A stretch of DNA of 5,057 bases from Candidatus Eiseniibacteriota bacterium (lineage in GTDB: Bacteria; Joyebacterota; Joyebacteria; Joyebacterales; Joyebacteraceae): contig DAOWCM010000170.1 of assembly GCA_030639555.1 (NCBI GenBank), forward strand, positions 1-5,057, given 5' to 3'. The notes below the pieces were generated by a model. It made no database searches. It saw nothing but the letters and a program-made list of their open reading frames with translations, and was not told the DNA's origin. Shown here one piece after another: positions 1-5,057 of this stretch (position 1 is the stretch's first letter; each line of letters begins with the position of its first letter). A program made the translations under genes and the position numbers.

Positions 1-839
1 ACTCGCGCCAGGGCGTCGCGGACATCGTTCACGAGCGCGCGCTCACGGTCGAGTTCGAGTCTCGCGGTTTGCTCCCCTATCGCCGCGGCGAGCGCGCCGT
101 CGAGCAGCCGGCACTCCGCGGTCGTCTCGGCGAAGCCCTCCTCGAACTCTCCCCGCAGCCTGGTCGCTCCGTCGATGTCTCCCGCGGTCAGGGCCGAAGA
201 TGCGGCCGCTACCCGCTCGCGGTCCCGCCGGTTCGCGTCCGCCAGCGCTGTCCGCTCGGCAAGCAGGAGCGGTACCCGAACGCGCTCTCCCACCTCCAGC
301 TCGCGGACGCCGTTCAACGCCGTGAGCGCGTCCCACGCCCGGTAGACGTTTCGATCGCCGCGGGCGACCTCATCGGTGGAAACGCGGCGCCCGGCGGCCA
401 CGAGGTCACGCGCCAGCGTCCAGAGACTCTCGCCCGGCAGAACGGTGACCCGCCTGTGAGCCGACGCGACCGCTCCGTCCTCGCCGAAGACGACGTGGTC
501 GACGGGGCCCTCGATCAGCCTGCGACTCAGGCGCTCGACCTCGGATGCCCTCTGCCTGGTTGTCCTGATCTCCCTGAGTTCGGTGGCGTACTGAGCGCCA
601 GGGCTGACGCTCTCCGCCGTCTTGATGTACGAGAGGGCCTCCCTCAGTCTGCCCCGCTTCCGTGCCACGTAGGCGAGCTTCGCCCACTCCCCCGCTGTCC
701 TGCCGGATGCCCGTGCCTCGCGAACCTCCACGCCGGATCCCCGGACGGAGTCGTCCCGCTCCAGAAGAACGGGCACGACCGCACCGAGCAGAAGGACAAT
801 CAAGGGAAGCACGATCATTGCGCGCTTGAGCCGTGTCAT
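1..839 (-). CDS. Membrane-anchored TPR/LysM-domain protein, 3' end beyond the window
   Basis: The reading frame is open from an ATG at 839 to the left edge, giving 279 visible codons with no stop. Residues 7-26 form a hydrophobic segment after a basic start (MTRLKR), so the protein is probably anchored in the inner membrane or exported. Residues about 49-82 match the spacing of one TPR unit (W52, L55, A56, G63, A68, A75, P80). Residues 131-191 look like a LysM domain: VTVLPGESLWTLAR at the start, LNGV near 175, and LEVGERVRVPL at the end. LysM domains usually bind peptidoglycan or related glycans. This one is about 61 residues, longer than the usual 45-50, because of an insertion around 149-168. 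Residues 194-279 are charged, alanine-rich and probably helical, with a second TPR-like pattern near 208-240. A GGAGG site (846-850) lies 6 bases before the ATG. A later ATG at codon 8 would remove the basic n-region and has less support. The role is likely in the cell envelope, but the specific function is unknown. Confidence 0.85.
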   Translation of the reverse strand, partial: MTRLKRAMIVLPLIVLLLGAVVPVLLERDDSVRGSGVEVREARASGRTAGEWAKLAYVARKRGRLREALSYIKTAESVSPGAQYATELREIRTTRQRASEVERLSRRLIEGPVDHVVFGEDGAVASAHRRVTVLPGESLWTLARDLVAAGRRVSTDEVARGDRNVYRAWDALTALNGVRELEVGERVRVPLLLAERTALADANRRDRERVAAASSALTAGDIDGATRLRGEFEEGFAETTAECRLLDGALAAAIGEQTARLELDRERALVNDVRDALAR

Positions 840-845
840 GTCCAG

Positions 846-852
846 CCTCCCC
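846..852 (-). promoter_or_regulatory. Ribosome binding site of the LysM-protein gene
   Basis: Read on the minus strand this is GGGGAGG, with 6 bases between GGAGG and the ATG at 839. It fixes the start of a gene that has no stop codon in the window. The match to the anti-Shine-Dalgarno sequence is strong, and the same type of site precedes the arylsulfotransferase-like genes. Confidence 0.75.
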
Positions 853-963
853 TCTGCGCCCGTGACCCGGCCGCGCCCCCGGGCGCCGGGAATGCGCGGT
901 CGCCTGCTCTGACCAACAGACGCTCCGACCGGCGGCATTCTTCCCGAGCAGACGGGCGCCGGC

Positions 964-992
964 TTGACCACGCGCGAGGGGCGCTCTATACT
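964..992 (+). promoter_or_regulatory. Sigma70-type promoter for the cold-shock gene
   Basis: TTGACC at 964-969 and TATACT at 987-992 are separated by exactly 17 bases. Each hexamer differs from consensus (TTGACA, TATAAT) at one position. There is no extended -10 TG. Transcription would start near 999-1001, leaving a leader of roughly 109 bases before the TTG start at 1109. The position, orientation and near-consensus match in GC-rich DNA make this a convincing housekeeping promoter, but it is predicted from sequence only. Confidence 0.75.
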
Positions 993-999
993 GGCGTCG

Positions 1000-1108
1000 A
1001 ATGCAACCCGGGAGTCGCGGGGCGAGTTCGACGGCCGTGTAGAGAGGCGGCCCGGAGTCGGCGTATCGCCGATGCAACAGCTGGGTCCTAGAAGACAGGA
1101 GCAGCGAA
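1000..1108 (+). promoter_or_regulatory. Long 5' leader of the cold-shock mRNA with a hairpin
   Basis: The leader runs from the predicted transcription start to the TTG start. It contains a perfect hairpin, TCGGCG (1058-1063), loop TAT, CGCCGA (1067-1072), which a G-U pair can extend by one to 1057-1073. The hairpin sits about 24 bases before the ribosome binding site. Known cspA-type mRNAs in Enterobacteria often have long structured leaders that adjust translation and stability at low temperature. Whether this leader does so is inference; I do not see a recognisable cold box. The heptamer ATGCAAC occurs at 1001-1007 and again at 1072-1078. Confidence 0.5.
1097..1101 (+). promoter_or_regulatory. 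Ribosome binding site that sets the TTG start of the cold-shock gene
   Basis: AGGAG lies 7 bases before TTG at 1109-1111. There is no in-frame ATG close upstream, and the frame begins with MPTGKIKWFN, the usual N-terminus of cold-shock proteins. The site and the protein alignment therefore agree on TTG as the start codon. Confidence 0.85.
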
Positions 1109-1357
1109 TTGCCTACTGGTAAGATCAAGTGGTTCAACGCGTCGAAGGGATTCGGGTTCATCGAGGTCGAGGGGGGAGATGACGTCTTCGTCCACTACTC
1201 CGGCCTGCAGATGGAAGGATTCAAGGCCGTCGACCAGGGCGACGAGGTCGATTTCGAGATTTCCAACGACGGGAAGGGACCGAGGGCTGAGAAGGTCGTT
1301 GTGACGCGCAAGGCGCGCGAAGTGCAGCCCGACGAGCTCTCGGGGCAGGACGTGTAG
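1109..1357 (+). CDS. Cold-shock protein (CspA family, single cold-shock domain)
   Basis: This 82-residue protein is a small OB-fold protein that binds single-stranded RNA or DNA in the cytoplasm. CspA-family members act as RNA chaperones that melt secondary structure, often at low temperature or during growth changes. The family signatures are complete: GKIKWFNASKGFGFI at 4-18 includes RNP1 (KGFGFI, 13-18), and VFVHY at 26-30 is RNP2, so the aromatic residues that stack on nucleic acid (W8, F15, F17, F27, H29, Y30) are present. The domain ends near residue 66. A polar tail of about 16 residues follows, making the protein longer than the usual 65-70. It starts at TTG with a good ribosome binding site and has its own strong promoter and long leader. 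Its stop is only 3 bases from the stop of the convergent arylsulfotransferase-like gene. Which csp paralogue it is, and whether it is cold-induced, cannot be told. Confidence 0.97.
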   Translation: MPTGKIKWFNASKGFGFIEVEGGDDVFVHYSGLQMEGFKAVDQGDEVDFEISNDGKGPRAEKVVVTRKAREVQPDELSGQDV

Positions 1358-1360
1358 CTG

Positions 1361-2713
1361 CTACTCCAGCCAGTCCAGAGGGAAGTCGGGGTCGAGTCTG
1401 ACGACGTCGAAGAGCGTCGCGATGAGGTTGCCGTGCTTCCCCGCCCTGTGCGGGTTGACGAACTCCCAGACGGTTTCCCCGCCCGGAGTCACCTCGAACG
1501 CCCTGCCGTAGTCCGATTCGGTGATCATCGTGTTTCCATTCGGCAGGCGGTGGGCAGCACCGCACATCTTGGTGAAGAACATCGATGAAACGTCCCCGCT
1601 GTAGCTCCACTCGATCTCACGCGTGACAGGATCGAATTCCACGACCTTCGACTTCCCGTCGTCGCCCTTGTTGTCAAAGACGAGAATGTCGCCGTTCTCG
1701 AGCACCTTGGGGTCGTGCTGCTCGAGCCACATGCCGGACGACACCCAGACTATCTCCTGGAGGTCCATGTCCAGCACCGCGATTGTGCTGAGCTGCCTCA
1801 TCGAGAGGAGCAGGTTGCCACTCCGGAAGGCCGGGAGACGATCTCCGAGTCGACCGTCGAGCACCTCGATGGCGTTGGTGTGAAAGACGTCCCCCCGCTT
1901 CGGCATGTCGCGCGCTGCGGGAGAACTGGCGAAGGCGGAATTCTCGAACGCCTCCAGCACGGACACCTCCCGGATCACGCGACCGTATGCGTCAAGCACG
2001 GTCACGAAGTCCTCGAGAATCGGCATCCGTTCGTTGACACGGGGAACCATCCGGGCCTTTCTCGTGAGGACGTAGATGCTGCCGTCGTCCACCACGTCGA
2101 GGTCGTGGTGCTCGGCGCCGTAGTGCTTCCAGATAAGGTGGGAGTCCTTGTTCAGCTTGATGAGCCCTAGCCCCTCGAAGATCGCCAGCACATCGCCGTT
2201 CTCGTAGAGGTGGGCCCATCGCCAGTACTCCGCCCCGTCGTTCTCGGCCGATTCGGTCTCGTCGGGCCACGCCTCGAGGAAATCGTAGCTCCATTCGTGG
2301 AGCACGTGCCCGTCCATGTCCATGAGTATGGCGCCGGCGAAGTGCCCGGACGTGAAGAAGTTCAGCCCCGACCAGGCCCGTACGGCGTCGAACAGAACCA
2401 CGCCGGAGTCGTCCGGAGCGGGTGTCGAGCCGGAGAGATACGCGAGGGAGCTGAGCTTCTCGATCTCGCGGGCCTGCTCGGCCGAGAGCTTCTCCTTCGT
2501 CTCTCCCCGGGCGGTCCGCCACCTGCCGGGCGGTCCGGGATCCTCCGAGCCGGCAGCGGGCTCGTTGCTCCACTGCCTGCCGTCGTTGCCCGTGACGGCG
2601 TTCGAACACAGCGCGATCGCCGACGCGGTCAAGAGCGCGATCAGAAGCACCTTCCCCATGAGTATCCATGTCATCGCGGGGCGTCCGAGCGCTGCTCTCT
2701 GCCTCAGGTACAT
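1361..2713 (-). CDS. Arylsulfotransferase-like protein, paralogue A, exported or membrane-anchored
   Basis: This 450-residue protein belongs to the ASST-like beta-propeller superfamily (resembling Arylsulfotran_2). Characterised ASST enzymes move sulfate between phenolic compounds through a histidine, without PAPS; that activity here is inferred only from family. Residues about 14-36 form a hydrophobic export signal or anchor. C36 is preceded by IAL, so it is not a normal lipobox (Leu at -1). A polar Gly/Pro/Glu linker (about 41-75) leads into an EIEKLSSLAYLSGS segment (83-96) and the propeller. Shared motifs are SGHF (122-125), EHHDL (201-205), HTNA (278-281), EQHDP (331-335), FDN (346-348), MCG (383-385), LPNGNT (390-395) and ESDYGRA (399-405). 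Repeated units such as GDVLAIFEGLGLIKL and GSIYVLTR fit blades. GGGAGG (2723-2728) lies 9 bases before the ATG at 2713; ATGs at codons 14 and 19 lack such a site. It is the last gene of the cluster. Confidence 0.85.
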   Translation of the reverse strand: MYLRQRAALGRPAMTWILMGKVLLIALLTASAIALCSNAVTGNDGRQWSNEPAAGSEDPGPPGRWRTARGETKEKLSAEQAREIEKLSSLAYLSGSTPAPDDSGVVLFDAVRAWSGLNFFTSGHFAGAILMDMDGHVLHEWSYDFLEAWPDETESAENDGAEYWRWAHLYENGDVLAIFEGLGLIKLNKDSHLIWKHYGAEHHDLDVVDDGSIYVLTRKARMVPRVNERMPILEDFVTVLDAYGRVIREVSVLEAFENSAFASSPAARDMPKRGDVFHTNAIEVLDGRLGDRLPAFRSGNLLLSMRQLSTIAVLDMDLQEIVWVSSGMWLEQHDPKVLENGDILVFDNKGDDGKSKVVEFDPVTREIEWSYSGDVSSMFFTKMCGAAHRLPNGNTMITESDYGRAFEVTPGGETVWEFVNPHRAGKHGNLIATLFDVVRLDPDFPLDWLE

Positions 2714-2722
2714 ATCGACCGG

Positions 2723-2728
2723 CCTCCC
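2723..2728 (-). promoter_or_regulatory. Ribosome binding site of paralogue A
   Basis: GGGAGG on the minus strand lies 9 bases before the ATG at 2713, inside the 24-base gap after paralogue B stops at 2738. It supports the longest start, which adds 13 residues (MYLRQRAALGRPA) before the next possible ATG. Confidence 0.7.
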
Positions 2729-2737
2729 GTGAGACGC

Positions 2738-4018
2738 TTACTGATCGTGAAGCCAATCCAGCGGGAAATCCGCGGGCAATCGGGTCATCTCGAAGAGCGT
2801 CGCAACGAGCTCCCCTTTGTCTCCCGCTCGCTTCGGGTTCAGGTACTCCCAGACGATGTCACCGTCCGGCGTCACCTCGATCGCTCTGCCGCGGTCCGAT
2901 TCCGTCGCGAGCGTGTTGCCGTTGGGCAACCGCGCTGCCGTGCCGCACATCTGCGAGTAGAAGTCATCCGCCAACTCACCCTTGTATGTCCACTCGATCC
3001 TTTCGGTGACCGGGTTGAACTCGATGACGCGTGACCTGTCGCTGTTCCCGTTGTTGTCGAAGATGAGGATGTTGCCATTGGCGAGCACGGACGGATCGTG
3101 CTGTTTGAGCCAGGATCCTTTGCGTGCCCATGTAACCAGCTCGGCATCGAGGTCCAGAACCACGAGGAGACTCAGTGTCCTGAGCGAAAGAAGGACGCTG
3201 CCCACCTTGAAAGCGGGCAGCTCGTCCGCGAGTCTCCCGTCGAGTATCTCGATGGCGTTCGTGTGGAAGATGTCGCCTTTGGCGCTCATCCCCGCCATCA
3301 GATGCAGGTAGCTCGAATTGCCCATGGCGCTGAGCACTGACACGCTTCTGAGCTCCCGTCCGTCCGAATCGAGAATCGTGACATGGTCCTCCAGTATGGG
3401 ATCATCCGCGTTGATCCGGGGATCGATCACAACCTCGCGCGTAAGAACGTAGATGAGGCCGTTATCCGCCACCTGGAGATCGTGGTGCTCGGCACCCGCG
3501 TGTGTCCAGATGACGCGCGAGTCCCTGTCCAGTTTGACGAGCCCGAGGCCCTCGAATACGGCGAGCACGTCGCCGTTGTCGAACAGGCGAACGCATCTCC
3601 AGTACCGGGCGTGTTCGTAGTCGGAGTCGGCGTGGCGGTCGGGCCAGACGTCGAGGAAGCTCCGCTCCCACAAGTGCAGGACGTTCCCCTCCATGTCCAT
3701 GAGTACCGCCCCCGGGAAATGACCGGACGTGTAGAGGTTCAGCCCTCGGTAGGCACGTGAAGCGTCGTGGACGGTAAGTCCCGTCACGGGCGGCGCCGGC
3801 TGCGAGCCGGTCAGATAGCCGATCGACCGGAGCCTCTCCACGTCGCGGAGCTGCTCCTCCGTCAGTTCTCCCCGAAGTGGATTCACGCGCGGCTCCGCCT
3901 CGCGCCAGCGCCCTTCCGGAGCCTCGCCGCTTTCGAGCGCCGCAGCGTCGCGGACCGCGGGACTGGCCGCGAGCGCGAGCGCGACGAGGACTGAGACGAT
4001 GCGAGGAGCCGTGGTCAA
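2738..4018 (-). CDS. Arylsulfotransferase-like protein, paralogue B, with cleavable signal peptide
   Basis: This 426-residue protein is the one full-length copy with a classic Sec signal: MTTAPR, then a hydrophobic core (7-22), with possible cleavage after SPA (19-21) or AAA (25-27). The mature protein should lie in the periplasm or outside. The segment ERLRSIGYLTGS (61-72) precedes the propeller, followed by GLNLYTSGHFPGA (92-104), EHHDL (177-181), HTNA (252-255), KQHDP (305-309), FDN (320-322), MCG (357-359), LPNGNT (364-369) and ESDRGRA (373-379). H100, H178, H179, H252 and H307 are kept in all three copies and are candidates for the active site. The start is TTG at 4018, 6 bases after GGGAGG (4025-4030), with no other good start nearby. 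It follows paralogue C by 3 bases, so translation is probably coupled. Function as a sulfotransferase is inferred from family; a binding or structural role is possible. Confidence 0.87.
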   Translation of the reverse strand: MTTAPRIVSVLVALALAASPAVRDAAALESGEAPEGRWREAEPRVNPLRGELTEEQLRDVERLRSIGYLTGSQPAPPVTGLTVHDASRAYRGLNLYTSGHFPGAVLMDMEGNVLHLWERSFLDVWPDRHADSDYEHARYWRCVRLFDNGDVLAVFEGLGLVKLDRDSRVIWTHAGAEHHDLQVADNGLIYVLTREVVIDPRINADDPILEDHVTILDSDGRELRSVSVLSAMGNSSYLHLMAGMSAKGDIFHTNAIEILDGRLADELPAFKVGSVLLSLRTLSLLVVLDLDAELVTWARKGSWLKQHDPSVLANGNILIFDNNGNSDRSRVIEFNPVTERIEWTYKGELADDFYSQMCGTAARLPNGNTLATESDRGRAIEVTPDGDIVWEYLNPKRAGDKGELVATLFEMTRLPADFPLDWLHDQ

Positions 4019-4021
4019 CTG

Positions 4022-5057
4022 CTACCTCCCTTCCAACCACTCGAGCGGGGAATCGGAGGGAAGCCTCGTCATCTCGAATATCGTCGCGATCAACCCGCCG
4101 GTCTGGCCAGCGCGAGCCGGGTTGAAGTACTCCCACACGATCTCACCCGCGGGCGTCACCTCGAAAGCGCGACCGTAGTCGGACTCCGTGATGAGCGTGT
4201 TGCCGTTGGGAAGACGCTGGTTGGCCCCGCCGGCGCCGGTGAAGAACGGGTGCTCGTTACTGCCGACGTACATCCATGCGATGTCCATGTTCGTCGGATC
4301 GTACTCCACGACCTTGGAGTCCCCGTAATGTCCCCTGTTGTCGAAGACCAGGAGATTGCCGTTGGGGAGCGGCGTCGGGTCGTGCTGCGCGAGCCACAGA
4401 CCGAACTGCGTCCACACAACCTCCTCCAGTTCCACGTCGATGACCGCGATCGTGTCCAGCCGTCGGAACGACGTCAGGATGTTGCCCTTCTTGAACGCCG
4501 GTATCTTCGACTCCAGGCTCCCGTCGAGTATCTCCACGGCGTTCGTGTGGAAGATGTCCCCCTTCTTCTCCATGCCCGACGACTTGATGATGTTCGTGAA
4601 GCGGGACTTCTTGAGCGCGGAGAGAAGCGAGAACCGCTTGATCACATTCCCATCAGCATCGAGTATCGTGAGGAAGTCCTCGAGGATGGGGTCCCGATGG
4701 TTCAGCCAGCGCACGATATGCGCTTCTCTGGTCAGTACGAAGATGCGGCCGTCATCGGCCACCTTGAGATCATGGTGCTCGTTGCCCTGATGTGACCAGA
4801 TGATGTTCGAGTCCTTGTCGAGCTTGACGAGCCCGAGACCCTCGTAGATCCCGAGCACGTCACCGTTGTCGAAGAGGTGAACGTAGCGCCATCGGTTGGA
4901 GCGGTCGGGTTCCAGGATGTCCGCCCTGCCCGGGAATGCGTCCAGGAACGCGCATCTCCACGTGTGGAGAATGTTCCCCTCCATGTCCATCAGTATGGCG
5001 CCTGGGAAATGCCCCGACGTGTAGAGGTTGTGGCCGCTCGACGCGCGCTCCGGATCG
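4022..5057 (-). CDS. Arylsulfotransferase-like protein, paralogue C, N-terminus beyond the window
   Basis: The frame is open to the right edge; 344 residues are visible. The Met at 4990 is internal (LMDMEGNIL) because homology to B continues upstream of it through GHNLYTSGHFPGA (visible residues 8-20). By alignment with B about 84 residues are missing, including any signal peptide, so its location is inferred from the paralogues. Kept motifs, numbered from the first visible residue, are SGHF (14-17), EHHDL (93-97), HTNA (170-173), AQHDP (223-227), FDN (238-240), LPNGNT (282-287) and ESDYGRA (291-297). In place of the MCG tripeptide of A and B it has AGG (275-277), so the cysteine is not essential to the fold or shared mechanism. 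The C-terminal FEMTRLP...PLEWL block matches the tails of the other two. It is the first visible gene of the cluster; the same family caveat on enzymatic function applies. Confidence 0.87.
   Translation of the reverse strand, partial: DPERASSGHNLYTSGHFPGAILMDMEGNILHTWRCAFLDAFPGRADILEPDRSNRWRYVHLFDNGDVLGIYEGLGLVKLDKDSNIIWSHQGNEHHDLKVADDGRIFVLTREAHIVRWLNHRDPILEDFLTILDADGNVIKRFSLLSALKKSRFTNIIKSSGMEKKGDIFHTNAVEILDGSLESKIPAFKKGNILTSFRRLDTIAVIDVELEEVVWTQFGLWLAQHDPTPLPNGNLLVFDNRGHYGDSKVVEYDPTNMDIAWMYVGSNEHPFFTGAGGANQRLPNGNTLITESDYGRAFEVTPAGEIVWEYFNPARAGQTGGLIATIFEMTRLPSDSPLEWLEGR
4025..4030 (-). promoter_or_regulatory. Ribosome binding site of paralogue B, inside the end of paralogue C
   Basis: Read on the minus strand, GGGAGG forms the last two sense codons of paralogue C (Gly-Arg), directly before its TAG stop (4024-4022). 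It lies 6 bases before the TTG start of B at 4018. Ribosomes finishing C would therefore stand on the start site of B, which favours translational coupling. Confidence 0.8.

Larger units (their letters stand above)
840..1108. other. Divergent intergenic region between the LysM-protein gene and the cold-shock gene
   Basis: This stretch of 269 bases separates two genes that point away from each other. The right half holds a clear promoter and leader for the cold-shock gene. The left half is very GC-rich and includes an inverted repeat, GCGCCC (873-878) and GGGCGC (881-886), that would lie in the leader of the LysM gene. I could not find a convincing promoter for the leftward gene. The TATA core of the rightward -10 reads TATAGA on the minus strand (990-985), a poor -10 without the final T and without a matching -35. 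No open frame here has good start signals or recognisable content, and no RNA gene was recognised. Confidence 0.7.
1361..5057 (-). other. Probable operon of three tandem arylsulfotransferase-like paralogues
   Basis: Three homologous genes (C, B, A in order of transcription) lie head to tail with gaps of 3 and 24 bases. B and A each have a GGGAGG ribosome binding site in or next to the previous gene's end. No promoter or terminator is apparent between them, so they are probably cotranscribed from a promoter beyond the right edge. The copies have diverged clearly in sequence and in N-terminal signals, so the duplications are not recent. Conserved DNA blocks recur about every 1.3 kb, for example TCCATGTCCATGAGTA at 2313-2328 and 3690-3705, with one mismatch at 4980-4995; this encodes the shared LMDM region. 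More copies may lie beyond the right edge. Confidence 0.8.

Noticed and set aside
873..886. GC-rich inverted repeat GCGCCC/GGGCGC as a terminator or operator
   Set aside because: The loop would be only two bases, no T-run follows, and such repeats are common by chance in this GC-rich stretch.
985..990. Possible leftward -10 (TATAGA) sharing the TATA of the rightward promoter, which would make a bidirectional promoter
   Set aside because: The last T, the most important base of a -10, is missing, and no -35 lies at the right distance. The leftward promoter remains unidentified.
69..1091. Long plus-strand open frame of 340 codons
   Set aside because: It lies mostly opposite the LysM-protein gene, whose minus-strand frame has a membrane segment, domain motifs and a ribosome binding site. 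The plus-strand translation is rich in Arg, Pro and Gly with no recognisable domain, as expected of a shadow in GC-rich DNA.
406..1161. Minus-strand open frame of 251 codons crossing the divergent intergenic region
   Set aside because: It overlaps the LysM gene in another frame and runs over the promoter, leader and start of the cold-shock gene. Its translation is low-complexity Arg/Gly-rich with no motifs.
1221..1610. Minus-strand open frame of 129 codons across the cold-shock and paralogue A 3' ends
   Set aside because: It overlaps two convincing genes in other frames and has Arg/Pro-rich composition without domain signals.
2210..3034. Plus-strand open frame of 274 codons opposite the A/B junction
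   Set aside because: It is antisense to two paralogous genes. Similar antisense frames recur opposite all three copies because the coding strands are related and GC-rich, which explains it without a gene.
4022..4990. Paralogue C starting at the ATG at 4990
   Set aside because: Homology to A and B continues upstream through the conserved NLYTSGHFPGA block to the window edge, so this Met is internal and the true start lies outside.

Overview
The window is GC-rich bacterial DNA with strong Shine-Dalgarno sites of the GGGAGG type and two well-supported TTG starts. The organism cannot be named from the sequence. The mix of a LysM/TPR envelope protein, a CspA-type cold-shock protein and a cluster of exported arylsulfotransferase-like proteins would fit an uncultured, environmental, envelope-bearing lineage (for example the Planctomycetota, Eisenbacteria/Krumholzibacteria or Myxococcota-like groups), but this is only an impression.

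Layout from left to right. Positions 839 to 1 (minus strand) hold the 5' part of a gene that leaves the window. It encodes a membrane-anchored protein with one TPR-like helical hairpin, a LysM domain and a long helical C-terminal region. A 269-base divergent intergenic region (840-1108) follows. It carries a very good sigma70-type promoter (TTGACC, 17 bases, TATACT) pointing right and a leader of about 109 bases with a perfect hairpin. This leads into a small cold-shock protein gene (1109-1357), which starts at TTG.

From 5057 down to 1361 the minus strand is filled by three tandem paralogues of the arylsulfotransferase (ASST-like, beta-propeller) superfamily, transcribed right to left. The first (C) enters from the right edge without its N-terminus. 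The second (B) starts at TTG three bases after C stops, with its ribosome binding site inside the end of C. The third (A) starts 24 bases after B stops. A and B have hydrophobic export signals, so the products should act outside the cytoplasm; C's N-terminus is not visible. The cluster ends tail-to-tail with the cold-shock gene, only three bases apart, with no recognisable terminator between them.

The three paralogues keep the same set of histidine motifs (SGHF, EHHDL, HTNA, QHDP) but differ at a cysteine and in their export signals. This suggests a set of related exported enzymes or binding proteins, not redundant copies. Their substrate, and whether they transfer sulfate at all, cannot be told from the sequence. 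I see no mobile elements, CRISPR arrays, tRNA or rRNA genes.
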